Made by a program: the position numbers and the translations under genes
Part shown: in pieces, positions 21,260 through 31,826 of the stretch
Layout: each line of letters starts with the position of its first letter
Position numbering within the stretch: position 1 is the first letter of the stretch
Notes under the pieces: model-generated
What the model was told of the DNA's origin: nothing
Databases searched by the model: none
The model's input: the letters and a program-made list of their open reading frames with translations, nothing else
DNA from: Microdochium bolleyi
Lineage: Eukaryota; Ascomycota; Sordariomycetes; Xylariales; Microdochiaceae
Length of the DNA stretch: 64,000 bases
Direction of reading: 5' to 3'
Assembly: GCA_001566295.1 (NCBI GenBank)
Contig: KQ964245.1
Location: forward strand, 3,043,524 to 3,107,523

Positions 21260-22169
21260 TGGCGCCGCGGGGTGAAGCTGGCGGCAGGGGTCAATCGATG
21301 TCCGAGGGGTCAAGGAATGGGAAACGGAACGATCACCGCTCCTGTTTTGCAGATGCGGATGCAGTAATCGAATGGGAGTGCGGACTCGATGTTGTTACAC
21401 TTTTAGCGTGAGCCTGGTTGTCGGGAAGGTACGATGGCGTAGGTTGACGCCACATGAGGTGCGGCGAGTCCTGCCACGGCGCCGCTGGTCGCTCACACAA
21501 GACAACTCATACTCAAACGAACCGACAGCTGACAAATAGGTACCACGCATTTGTAATGCTCCCGAACGACTGACACCCACATGAACTACACTACTGCCTG
21601 TCTCTCGCCTGCGGCATCGTGACCGGCCAACGTATCCCGAGTTGTTCGTCCTGTCCCAGGAGGCGGGGGTTGAAGACATCCCCTGGTAGGCGATGGTGGA
21701 GACCGACGTCGAATCCGCGGACAGCGCAACCGCCCATTGGCTGGACGCGCACGCTCGCTCACACCGACCCCAGAAACACGCAGTGCCGTATCATCACAGG
21801 ACTTCAGAGTCTTGCCAAGTAGGAGGCAAGGCGCATATGGAGGTGCGATGCTCGCTCAGGAGGGTCTGCTATTGTAATCATACGTGTTTTCGGCCGAAAT
21901 AACGAAGACAAGGCGTCAGTCTTTGGCGGATGGGCTCGAGCTTGACATGCCACCGAGAGGACGGGCGATGTGAGGTGTCCCGGGCTGCGAGCATGACCAA
22001 GCACTCTTGGACGAGCCCGGCTCCTGGCGCGACTCCGCTGGAGGATCTCATGGTGTGATATGATATATAACGTGAAAGGAAGTCGTCCACATCCAGGTCA
22101 AGCATCTGGAAATCCTCGACAGTCTTACAAGAAACCTTCCTGACACAAGCAGGCCGGAACATCACCACC
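21260..22169. other. Intergenic, nothing identified
   Basis: 0.9 kb upstream of the short-chain dehydrogenase. No gene or repeat is supported. Confidence 0.5.
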
Positions 22170-23038
22170 ATGTCCACGCCTACCAACGTACTCATCACCG
22201 GCGCGAGCCGTGGTCTCGGCAAGGGCTTCCTTCAGCGATACCTTCTCAAGCCAAACCACACTGTCATCGCCGCCAACCGCGACCCGTCGGGCGCGTCCTC
22301 GGCCGCCCTGGCCGAGCTGCCCCGGGCACAGGGCAGCAGGCTCATCCTCGTGAAGCTGGACGCCGACGCCGAGACGGACGCGCAGGCCGCCGTGGCCGAG
22401 CTCCGCGCCAGCCACGGCATCGAGCACCTCGACATCGTCATCGCCAACGCGGGCATCGCGTACGTCTACCCGACAGTGGCGGACCTCAGGATCGCCGACC
22501 TCGAGGCCCACATGCGCACCAACCTGCACGGCCTGGTCCGGGTGTACCAGGCCACCCGGCCCTTGCTCAGGAACTCGAGCCTCTCGCCCGTGTTTGCGCC
22601 CGTCGGCTCGTCTGTCGGTTCCATCTCGTACGTATTGTGACTCTCTCTTCTCGTCAGCCACCCAGTCCAGACTGAACGACAAAAACACCACCGCTGACCC
22701 TCTACCTTTCTCTCGCAACCAAAAGAAAGCAGCTCTCCGTTCCAAACGCGGCATACGCCCCCACCAAGGCCGCAGCGGGCTGGATGACATCCCGCATCGC
22801 GCTCGAGGACGGCGACTGGCTGACATGCTTCGCGCTTGTGCCGGGTCTCGTCGAGACGGACCTGGGCCGCGCCGGGATCGAGGGTCTCGGGCTGACCATG
22901 GAGGCCGCGGCCGAGTGGCTTGTCGACTTTGACGTCTCGGTCGACGGCATGGTCGCCGTGATGGATGGTGCGGCGAAGGACAAGGCGAGGATCGGCGGCA
23001 AGATGGTGTCCCACGAAGGTGAGATCCTGCCGTGGTAG
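22170..23038 (+). CDS. Short-chain dehydrogenase/reductase (NAD(P)-dependent)
   Basis: Classical SDR, 256 residues, two exons: 22170-22627 and 22726-23038. The intron is GTACGT...AAAAG (98 bases) with a GCTGAC branch site. Cofactor motif TGASRGLG at 10-17, NAG at the usual mid-domain position (IVIANAGIAY), and catalytic Tyr163-x3-Lys167 in AYAPTKAA just after the splice junction. The acceptor was fixed by frame: it gives ISKQLSVPNAAY. The order resembles fungal carbonyl/ketoreductases of the C-factor or norA-like type. The substrate cannot be told. The upstream neighbour is the EthD-like protein on the same strand. Confidence 0.9.
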
Positions 23039-23735
23039 TGGGAGTGGCAGCGAGTTGTCCCCGGAGGGCCATGGCGTTGGAGTCTGTCTCTATGTTGTCA
23101 GTCTTCTTGGTTTCAGCTTTCTGATCCCTGCCCTAGGGCGCACTGGCGCAGAAATAGGCCTTGTCCTCAAGCTAGAACGCCTGCAAAGATTGTCCCGAAA
23201 CAAGTTCCATGATTGCCAGCCGCATCGACATGATATACAGTGTTGTATTTGGAATATATGCATAGGGTATCCATGCTACCAATGCGGAGATGCGGCTCTT
23301 CCTGAAATGCTGGCAACTGTCCACGCTTTACGCCCCCCTCATCCTCCATAAACTTTTCATAAAGGTACATTGTTTTGATACATGAGGGCTCCCCCTCCGC
23401 TAGTAAACCAGGAATAGATCGTCTTGTCTAAAGTGGACGTTGTGTCTGAGATTTCGTGTTATGGCGAGGCGGCTGCGAAGAAGCATGGGTTTGTGTGGAA
23501 GGATGCCGCGCCGTGCCCGTAGTCGAGTGAAGATGGTTTGATCGTGTATGTGCGTTTGAAGGGTGATTTCGGAGCGCTGAATGTGCCGGCGGGACATCGT
23601 ATCGTTTCTGTCTTTTTGCGAACACGGCTGTAGCAGCCCGCATCATCTCAGTAGCCGTGTCAATCGCCGGCGTCACCACTAAGCCCCGAGACCGTCGCAT
23701 CGTATCATGCTGAAGCGTGCGAACGAGGAACCTCG
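23039..23735. other. Intergenic, convergent 3' regions
   Basis: 0.7 kb between the convergent SDR and PAM16 genes. No gene or repeat is supported. Confidence 0.5.
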
Positions 23736-24322
23736 CTACCTGTCCTTGTACACCTTCGGCTTCCATCCCTCTTTGACCTCCGCCTCCTGCGCGGCCTTCT
23801 CCAGCGCGGGGCCGACCTCAGCTTCTATCCTCTCCCTCGCGCGCAGCACTTTGCTCTGCAGGTAGAAGCTGCCGCCTTTCTCCGGGTTGTTGGCATCGAA
23901 GAGCTGCTTGAACCGCGCCATGACCTCCTCCATGTTAGTCTGCCCGCCCTGCGGCGGCTTCACGTTGAGGACTTGGCACGCCTCGCCGAGCGTCATGCCG
24001 CTCGACAGGCTGGCGCGGGCGGACGCAGCGTTAGGGTTGATCTTGGCCTGGGCCCGCTGGTAGTTGGATGCGGCTTGCGCCTGCTTGTAGGCCTCCGTGA
24101 AGGCGCGGCCGAGGACACGGCCGCCGATGAGGACGACTTGGGTGATGAGGCGGTGCGCCTGGGAGGAGACATGGGAAGTTAGCTTTGCTCTGTTCAAAAG
24201 AGGTTCTCCTACGGCCCGGACGGGACATGATCGATCGAGGACCGCGGATGTGTGATTGGTGATGCGGGCACAGTCATGCGACCGAGAGTGTCGATAGGAG
24301 GGAGCCATGAAAAACATACCAT
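23736..24322 (-). CDS. PAM16: Mitochondrial import inner membrane translocase subunit TIM16/PAM16
   Basis: J-like regulator of the presequence-translocase motor; binds Pam18 and tempers its stimulation of mtHsp70. Protein 141 residues. Coding exon 1 is just the ATG (24322-24320). Exon 2 is 24158-23736, after a 161-base GTATGT...CCAG intron with a GCTAAC branch site. The join gives MAHRLITQVVLIGGRVLGRAF, the highly conserved Pam16 start. The J-like region MTLGEACQVLNV...MEEVMARFKQLFDANNPEKGGSFYLQSKV lacks the HPD motif, as expected of Pam16. A charged tail follows, ending in WKPKVYKDR. Confidence 0.92.
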
Positions 24323-24931
24323 CTTTGCGGTGGTCAGCGGCGAGACTGTGTGTCGTCGTCGTCCGGAGGGAGGCTGCAGTTGCGGGCAGACACGACAGCG
24401 AAGTGAGTCTCCGAATGTCGCCGTCAAATGTCAAAGTCCCGCGAGAATCTTTGGGTCTCCCACTGACGCTAGCACAAAAAGGGTCTAGCGTACTGCCGCG
24501 GATTCTGGTCAGGCCGGAGCCATGCGGCATCCTGAATGTCTTACCATAGTCAAAGGGGGTTATGCTTGTGCCGGGTAGGCAACAAGACCCCACCAAAGTG
24601 ACGAAGCGCGTGCTGGCCACTTCCACATGCACAGAGCTCGAGGTAGCTTGAGCTGTGCCAAAAGAACATTTCACAGCAACCCCATCTCACGCTGGCGAAA
24701 TTGCTGTTGCCTGATCGTAGTCTCTGGGACTCTCCACGAAAAGCTACGTGTCGACTATCTCGGAACTCTGTACTTCACCCACCACCACTCGAGCGCTGCC
24801 GTTACGAACAACGACTCGGCCCATCACCGCCTACGGAACGTTTTGCGACCGACAAGGTCCAATTTAGACAGCCACGGCCTTCTCTGGTCTCGACGACATT
24901 TTCTTGACCTATCCTCGAGCCGCCGACCGTA
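24323..24931. promoter_or_regulatory. Divergent promoter region of PAM16 and YIP1 genes
   Basis: A 609-base region between two divergent housekeeping starts. It must hold both leaders and promoters. No clear TATA box, in keeping with constitutive genes. Confidence 0.45.
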
Positions 24932-25936
24932 ATGGCTCAATACTACGGAGGGCCGAACCAGTTCCAGGGGGGCGGCGACTCGAACCTCCAGTTCTATCCC
25001 TCCACATATTCTCCTGGAGTGCCCGGCGCACATGGGGCTTCACAGCAGGGCGGTTATGGTTATGGCTCCCCTCCCGCTGGCCAGTCTAGCTTCGGCGGCT
25101 TCGGCGCTCCTGCCGGTGTCAGTGGGCGCATGGGAGAGCAGGGCGGCTTGCGAACGGGATGGCTGGCAGCCTTCTCCACGGAAGGATATGACGGCGAACC
25201 GCCGCTGCTGGAAGAGCTGGGAGTGAACTTCAACCACATACGGACCAAGGTGAGTCGCGCTCCGATTGCGGCCTCGAGTTGAGCTCTTTTGCGGAGCAAT
25301 CACTGACCCATATGCTTTCATGCACAGACACTAGCTGTCCTCAACCCTTTCGCACGGATAGATCAACACATTATGGACGATTCCGACCTCGCGGGACCAA
25401 TCCTCTTCTTCCTCATGTTCGGCACGTTCCTCCTCTTCAGTGGCAAGGTGCATTTCGGATACATTTACGGCCTGGGGCTTGTCGGCTCGATCGGACTCCA
25501 TACGATCTTGTCCTTGATGACCCCAGACGGTTCGACTGCCTCGCAAGCTTCTCACGCAGTGCCACCCTACTCGGCAGGACCCGGATACCCTGGAGACCCA
25601 AGCAGTGGCGTTGGCGATGACCACAAGGATCACATGAGCAGCACATTAACCTTTGTACGGAGTGCCAGTGTCCTCGGATACTGCCTCCTGCCTCTCGTCA
25701 TGATCAGCCTGGTCGGCATCGTGGTGCCTATGGACGGATTCTTCGGCTACCTCCTCACAACCGCAGCCATTGTCTGGTGCACGACAAGCGCAAGCGCCAT
25801 GTTCTGCGCAGTGGGCAGGATGAGCGGTATGAGAGGTCTTGTCGCTTACCCTCTCATGCTCTTCTACGCAGGCTTCGGCATCATGGGAATCTTCAGCTCT
25901 CGGGGCACCGGGACCCTGGCCAAGTCGTTGACTTGA
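24932..25936 (+). CDS. YIP1: Yip1-family Golgi/ER membrane protein
   Basis: Rab-interacting membrane protein of ER-Golgi traffic. Two exons: 24932-25249 and 25328-25936. The 78-base GTGAGT...CAG intron has an ACTGAC branch site. Protein 308 residues. The N-terminus is Gln/Gly/Tyr/Ser-rich (cytosolic), followed by EGYDGEPPLLEELGVNF and LAVLNPF, both Yip1-family signatures. About five hydrophobic segments follow: ILFFLMFGTFLLF, YIYGLGLVGSIGLHTIL, LGYCLLPLVMISLVGIVV, YLLTTAAIVWCT and YPLMLFYAGFGIMGIF. A polar loop with Ser/Pro/Gly lies between segments two and three. The Yip1 versus Yip5/Yif1 assignment rests on memory of the motif order. Confidence 0.87.
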
Positions 25937-26568
25937 GGAGCTGGGGCAAGATACCACGGCACCGACAAAGCAAAGAAAGGACTTCGGACCTTGGGGGACC
26001 ACAGTGGGAAGGCATAAAATGACTTCCTTCAGAGCTAGAGTGTATATATAAAACATGTACTACAGCGAGAGTGCGGGTTGGCGTTGCTACAGGAAGGTGT
26101 TAGCCCAAGCACAGCTGATAGAGGCGGGGAAGGCTCCACACGCACTTTTCACTACTGGAGTTCAAAAGACATTTGGGAGAGTCTCAACCTCACGAATAAC
26201 GAAATGGATAAAATTACAGACAGCGCAGTACGGCGCGCCTCATGCTGCTTTCAAACCATTGTTGTCACGACCACGGGCGGTAGCCGGCCGGCCTCACTGG
26301 ATGGTGTTTTAGTGGAGCCGGCGATCGACAATCGTCCCCAATTTTGGGACACCAGACCCATCCAACCTCCTCCCTTCACAACCTGTCCGGACAGCGCTCT
26401 TCGGACAGAATTGGGACACTGACCCAGCTCACTTACACGGCTTCGTCACTGCAGTCGCGCATCGTCCTGGACGTGTGAGCTACACGCAGGCGCTGTGGAC
26501 AATCTTTCGCAGCCGATGCGCATCGCGGTAGTCGACTTGACGCCCGCGCGTGAGAGCGTCAACCAGCC
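25937..26568. other. Intergenic, nothing beyond UTRs
   Basis: Contains an AT-rich stretch (TATATATAAAA near 26042) in the YIP1 3' region. The remainder is upstream of the DNA-binding protein gene. No gene is supported. Confidence 0.5.
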
Positions 26569-27963
26569 ATGGACATGCCTCTCCATCACCCAGAGGCTGG
26601 CGCCGATGGCGTGAGCGGGAGTCTCGATACACAGACTCATCTCGAGAGCCTGGCTAATAGTGGCGGACAGCTCCTCCATCCTGCGATGGCTCAGGATGAG
26701 CTCGGAGCTCCTCATCATGAGTCAACGTCAGCAGTCAGCGCCGGCCAGACACTACAAGGCAGTCACCCCGGGTCCGTCCCGACAGCTCCAATGATGATCG
26801 ACCCCAGCATTGACGACACGCCGTACACTGGCGGACACAACCAATACATAGCAGCAACAGCCGCATCAGAAGCACCACATCATCCTGAGAGCTTGCCGGC
26901 GGCAGCAGCGGCGCCTAAGCCCAAAACCAAGTACAGAGTCTACACTGAGGAGAACCTCAGACTCGCGGTCAATGCGATCCTCGAGAACGGCATGTCCTTA
27001 CGCAAGGCGTCGAGCGCGTTCGGCGTGCCGAAGACCACTCTCGCCGAGCGCGTGGCGGAGCGTAGGCCGCCGCCAAAGCCTAAGGCTGCTGCCACCGCGG
27101 CGACTGTCAGTACTGCAGCAGCAGCAGCAGTCGGTGGCGGCGGAGGTGTTGCGATAGCCAGCCCTGCCATTGTCACCCGCCGCCGCGACGACAACAACAG
27201 CAGCAATGATGCCGCTGCTGGCCCACAAGCACCACAGCCACAACTACAGCAGCAGCAGCCAATCGTGGCCGGCTCGAACCAGCACGTCCCCACCCCGTCA
27301 ACGCGATACACTTGGACCGAGGAGGAAATGTCCCAGGCCGTAGAGGCCGTGCAGGCAGGCGGGATGACGGTCGCCGATGCGGCGAAGCGGTTCGGCGTGC
27401 CGCCGAGCAACCTCAACTCGCGAGCCCGCGGGCGGGAGCCGAAGAGCCTCAAGGGCGAGGTCTCTCGGCTCACGTTGCGGCAGGAGAGCCTGCTCGCGGA
27501 GTGGGCGGGCGCGCAGGCGGCACTGGGCTTCCCCGCGAGCAAGGATGATGTGTACGATCTGGCGGAGCGGGTCATGCAGAAGCACCAGCACCACGCAGGC
27601 GAGGGGCCAGGAGGAGGGGGAGGAGTGAAGAAGCTGGGCAAGCAGTGGATCGTGCACTGGCAGCGGAGGTGGCCGCATGTCGAGGTTCTGGACTGGAAGG
27701 AGTCAGAGGTCAAGCTGAAGAGGAAGCGGCGGAGGGGCGATGATGATATTGGTAACGAGGCGGATGTACCGGTAGGCGTGATGCTGGAGCAGGATGGCAC
27801 AATTCGGGACCGAGGCATCCAGCAGGATCAGGTTCGGTCGAAGCAGTCGCTGTCGGTCCAGGATGAGCTCCAGCAGCAGCTCGAGCAGGAAGTAAACTGG
27901 CAGCCGTTGATGAATGAGTACAATGACCTGGCGGGTCCAACTGGCAGTGGTGTCCAAACATAA
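26569..27963 (+). CDS. Double Psq-type HTH protein with CENP-B-like DNA-binding domain, no transposase domain
   Basis: Likely nuclear DNA-binding protein, 464 residues, single exon. A first Psq-type helix-turn-helix (YRVYTEENLRLAVNAIL...SLRKASSAFGVPKTTL) starts at residue 122. A second (TRYTWTEEEMSQAVEAV...TVADAAKRFGVPPSNL) starts at 245. A CENP-B/Tc5-type HTH follows at about 290-385 (LTLRQESLLAEWAGAQAALGF...GKQWIVHWQRRWP), then a basic KLKRKRRRG patch. These domains normally begin pogo/Fot1-type transposases, but here the protein ends in a Gln/Glu-rich tail with no DDE region. Low-complexity Ala, His and Gln runs link the domains. It may be a domesticated transposase-derived regulator. The downstream 0.5 kb shows no DDE remnant. 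Confidence 0.8.
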   Translation: MDMPLHHPEAGADGVSGSLDTQTHLESLANSGGQLLHPAMAQDELGAPHHESTSAVSAGQTLQGSHPGSVPTAPMMIDPSIDDTPYTGGHNQYIAATAASEAPHHPESLPAAAAAPKPKTKYRVYTEENLRLAVNAILENGMSLRKASSAFGVPKTTLAERVAERRPPPKPKAAATAATVSTAAAAAVGGGGGVAIASPAIVTRRRDDNNSSNDAAAGPQAPQPQLQQQQPIVAGSNQHVPTPSTRYTWTEEEMSQAVEAVQAGGMTVADAAKRFGVPPSNLNSRARGREPKSLKGEVSRLTLRQESLLAEWAGAQAALGFPASKDDVYDLAERVMQKHQHHAGEGPGGGGGVKKLGKQWIVHWQRRWPHVEVLDWKESEVKLKRKRRRGDDDIGNEADVPVGVMLEQDGTIRDRGIQQDQVRSKQSLSVQDELQQQLEQEVNWQPLMNEYNDLAGPTGSGVQT

Positions 27964-28460
27964 GATTACGCTAGCGTACTTATCTCACTTCAAGCATTAA
28001 AGCAAATGGAATTTATCGCTATCCTTCATGACTGGATTTGGGGCAGCTCGAAAATTAGCAGTTATCCAAAAATGAAGTGACACTAGTTTCTCTTTTCTAA
28101 TAGTCGGCTCTCTCTTTCATTCGGTTCCGTCGTTTTGCTTTCTATATCCCGTAGACTTGGACAATGCTTAATTCGTTATTCGCATTCTATTCTGAGTATC
28201 CAAGGTTTCAAGAGGGATCGCTGACAGTTCTCATTGTCCCTTTGGATCTTCATTTCCTCATATTTCTCAAACCCATTCAACAACATTATTCGAGCAAGAA
28301 AGTGACGATAGATTTGACGGTTTCTCCAGAGAATAAAAACTGTTGTGTATCTCCTTGTAAGGATTTGTAATGAAAAGAAGAATACTCTATATGTGATCAA
28401 CGTTTGTACGTGCACCTTTCCCAGTGCATCACCTTTGATCGTGCCTCTACCTAGTGAAGC
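27964..28460. other. AT-rich convergent 3' region
   Basis: 0.5 kb, AT-rich, between convergent genes. No remnant of a transposase catalytic domain was seen. No gene supported. Confidence 0.5.
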
Positions 28461-30005
28461 TCAGAACAGCTTGAAACCACCTGGCGCGTTCCTCTGGAAC
28501 AGGCCCGTGGGATCATACTTCCTGCTCGCGGCCTGCAGCGTCTTCTTCACGTCAGGTCCGTAGCCCGCGATCGGGTCCTGCCACGCGGCGGCGTAGTTGA
28601 GATACTGATACGCGTGTGACCTGCCCATGGCCTTGGCCTTGGCGTTGACCTCGGCGAAGAACGCCTTCTCCGTGGCGCGGATGCTCGCGTCGGCCGACTT
28701 GTCGTCCCAGGCGAAGTTGAGCACCAGGTTCACGAGCGGGCCGTCGCTGGCGTCGAGCCCGAGCGAGTTGCCCCCCGTGCTGGCGGCCTTGCTGTTTATC
28801 ACGACGGGCAAGGGCTGGAACGTGACCGAGTAGGACACATTCGGAACATTCGCGACCCCAGCGAACTTGGCCATCCCGATCTTGGTGATCTCCCTCATGA
28901 GCGCGGCGCTGTTCCTGAAGGTGGCTGTGGACATGGACTGGCGCCGCCCGAAGGGGTTCGGGTAGCCCAGCTCGAGGGTCAGCGTGGTGAGGTTCTTGAC
29001 CGCGGCGGTGTTGTAGGTCTGGGGCAGGTCCAGGAGGGGCTTGAACACGGCCGGGTTGGCCTCGGGCCTGGTGTAGACGAGGTTGTGCCCTGCGATCCAC
29101 GACTTGGAGTCCTGCATGTACGCGAGGCTGAACATCCAGGACGCGTACGGATCGTAGTCCTGCGAGCCCGTGAGGCTCTCAAAGATTGCGCACTGCTTGT
29201 CGATGGTGGCCACGTCGAGGGTGACCTGGCCGCCCCAGAGGAGACCCTGCTGATACGCGCGCAGCCTGAAGGAGGTGACGATGCCGAAGTTGCCGGAGCC
29301 GCCCTTGAGCGCCTTCCAGAGGTCCGCGTTGTCCCTGCTGTTGGCATTGACAATCCTGCCGGACGCGAGGACGATCTCGAAGTTGTCGACGCTGTCGACA
29401 GCATAGCCGTAGCGTGGCGAGAAGTACGAGATGCCGCCGCCCGTGATGAGACCTGAGACGCCCACGGTGTCGACGCGGCCGCCGACGACGGTCAGGCCCT
29501 GCGGGTCGAGCTGGCTGTAGACGTTGACCCAGCGGTTCCCCGCGCCGACCTCGACCGTCTTGCGGTCCTTGGAGACGGTGACGTGGTTCAGCTTCGACAT
29601 GTCGATCGTCACGCCGTCCTGGATGTTGTTGGCGCCGGGAACCGTGGAGTGGCCGCCAGATCGGACGGCGAAGTTGCAGCGGCCCGGCAGTAACTTGCTG
29701 CCGATGTTGAGCACGAACACCGAGAGGGCGACATGCTCCTTTGTGGTGGGGGTGACGATGCAGCTGGGTGTGATTTCAACGTTGAGGTTACTGTAGTAAG
29801 ACTCCAGAGAGCTGGAGTAGGCTGGATCTCCTTCGGTCGAGACCTTGTCGCCCAGGAGGAGCTTCAGGCCTTTGCAGCAAGTGCCTGCCCCCTTCAACAC
29901 GATACCGGCAAGGCTGGAGGATACGCCAGCGACGAAGGCTTCATCTGCGATGACGCCGAGCGGTAAGACTGCCCAAAGAGTGACTGACTGGAGAGAAAAC
30001 TTCAT
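28461..30005 (-). CDS. Secreted FAD-binding oxidoreductase (VAO/PCMH, BBE-like)
   Basis: Single exon, 514 residues. A signal peptide (MKFSLQSVTLWAVLPLGVIA) indicates secretion. The FAD domain has RSGGHS with His119 at the covalent FAD position. The second attachment site reads GGRVDTVGVSGLITGGG, with Val178 where bicovalent enzymes have Cys, so a single histidyl link is expected. GGSGNFGIVTSF and the C-terminal YQYLNYAAAW...YDPTGLFQRNAPGGFK blocks complete the fold. Cys43-Cys44 near the N-terminus is unusual. Such secreted enzymes oxidise sugars, phenolics or metabolites and yield H2O2; the substrate is unknown. A TATA box lies 135 bases upstream. Confidence 0.9.
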   Translation of the reverse strand: MKFSLQSVTLWAVLPLGVIADEAFVAGVSSSLAGIVLKGAGTCCKGLKLLLGDKVSTEGDPAYSSSLESYYSNLNVEITPSCIVTPTTKEHVALSVFVLNIGSKLLPGRCNFAVRSGGHSTVPGANNIQDGVTIDMSKLNHVTVSKDRKTVEVGAGNRWVNVYSQLDPQGLTVVGGRVDTVGVSGLITGGGISYFSPRYGYAVDSVDNFEIVLASGRIVNANSRDNADLWKALKGGSGNFGIVTSFRLRAYQQGLLWGGQVTLDVATIDKQCAIFESLTGSQDYDPYASWMFSLAYMQDSKSWIAGHNLVYTRPEANPAVFKPLLDLPQTYNTAAVKNLTTLTLELGYPNPFGRRQSMSTATFRNSAALMREITKIGMAKFAGVANVPNVSYSVTFQPLPVVINSKAASTGGNSLGLDASDGPLVNLVLNFAWDDKSADASIRATEKAFFAEVNAKAKAMGRSHAYQYLNYAAAWQDPIAGYGPDVKKTLQAASRKYDPTGLFQRNAPGGFKLF

Positions 30006-31826
30006 TGTGGTCGAGGCCCGCGGCGAAAGTCACCAGAAATAGAGGCAGTTTGATTGTGCTCCTGGCTGAAAGAAAAGCAAGGGACGCTGCGCACCGGAGT
30101 TGTATCTGTCCATCGGAATGCAGATAGTCTCCTGCTGCCTTTATAGTAACCGCACACCATCTTGACGTCTCGCGGATGCTACAAACATGTTAGACCGGGA
30201 GAGGTCTATCTGACCAATGTCGCTGGCACAAGGCCAGTAGCAAACAAAATTTGATGAGATGACCGGCTCGCATCAACTCGCGAGTCTCCGATGGTTGGAT
30301 GCAATGTAAGTTGTAAACGATGACGCCGAAGTGCAGAGGCTCTCCGATTGGCAGACAATGTCCCTTCTTCCTCGATTAATGCGAAGAGGCGGAGGCCAAG
30401 CCGGGGATGGCAGGTGTCCGCGATGTCCTTGCGTCTTGGCTCACCAGGGATGACCTCGGTCCTTGTTTGCTCTGGAGTAGCCTTGGCCATCCCCCGGCTT
30501 CCGGCGCGATGAGATTGAGATTCCCATGCAAGGGGAGACGCACATAAATGCACTCAGCATCGTAACCTTACGTGAAGCCCTTTCGGTGCCCAAATCCCAG
30601 CCCACGATCCCCGAATGTTCCTGTGCGCCGTGAGGTATGCACCCTGAAGCCAACAACTAGGATTCGCTCGTGCTCCCAAGCTATCTGCTGCAAAGACACT
30701 GGAGCACTGGCTCGCGCTCCAACCGGGGAGGGAGAATGGCAAGGGGCAGTGTCTTGGCAATCGCCACGTCCGCCGTTCTGACCTTATTGCAGTTGCCATC
30801 GCGAGATATTCGAGGTGTCCACATTAGCCCGAAGCAAACAAGAATAGTTAGTTCAACGTCAGGCCTACCCCCTCTGTACTGTCTGTGGAATTCAAATAAT
30901 TAGCGCGCTGCCACTCGAAATTTGTTGCTTGCTGACAGGGACGGGTTCAGGGTCCATCAGTGCCGGCTAAGGTCTCCTTCCTTGGACGCACAACCATTGT
31001 AGAGCTGATTAACGTGGCGTTTTGACCCCAGTCTCCTCGCCGTTGGACCCTAGCCACAGCCCGCAGAAATGTGACTTGTGCATGACGTGCTATCAATATC
31101 ATCGTCTCCGTGCGGGCAGTATGTAAGGGGGCAAGATATGTTTGCTGGCACCACTTCTGGGCATCCAGCTCGACCCGAGATTTGTCCAGAGTCCAGACAT
31201 ACAAGCCCGCTTCCCAGGACCCCGGGTTACCCAGACATATCCTGATGCCCCCCTGGTCGTGAAAACCACGGTGTTGTTTTGGGGGATATCTCGGACGAGA
31301 TACAAGACTTTCTGGCAAACAAAAGACTGCTGATATGCATGCAGTAGTGTCACTATGTTCAAGGCACAAATATGGAGTCATCGAGAGTCAATTCAGACAG
31401 AAGATCTTGCGATTGGGACGAGGAAATATTTGTTGCGTTTCATGTGTTTTCGCCTTGCGTACTGGTTCGCTACAGGCAATTGATAGCTTGTCCGCCCCGC
31501 GTCTCGACCACAACCGCGGATCAAGATGATGATAAGATGGCAAGACGCTCTGCGCTTGTCTTCTCATGCTTGCAAGCATTCCCCTTGATATCCAAGTTGT
31601 GGAAGGAGCGACTCTGAAATCGTTCGATCCGACTCGAACGGATCATTTTCGACAGCTCGTGAACGATACCTGCCTGCTTGATCCTTCTTCGCGAGCACTT
31701 CAATATGGCCACTCCGATACAGAAACCGCAAGCCCTTGCTCCTCCAAGGATATCCCGAGCTGAGCTTATCGTGAGTGATTTTATAGATGGGAACCCAAGA
31801 GCCCCTCCCCAGGAAGATTCTGAACA
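30006..31826. other. Intergenic, TATA box only
   Basis: 1.8 kb between the divergent secreted oxidase and the rhodopsin-like gene. Contains the oxidase TATA box at 30140-30145. Other frames are short and motif-free; no gene is supported. Confidence 0.5.
30140..30145 (-). promoter_or_regulatory. TATA box of the secreted FAD oxidase gene
   Basis: TATAAA on the minus strand, 135 bases upstream of the ATG at 30005. The distance is almost the same as for the other FAD oxidase gene at 14466. Confidence 0.55.
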
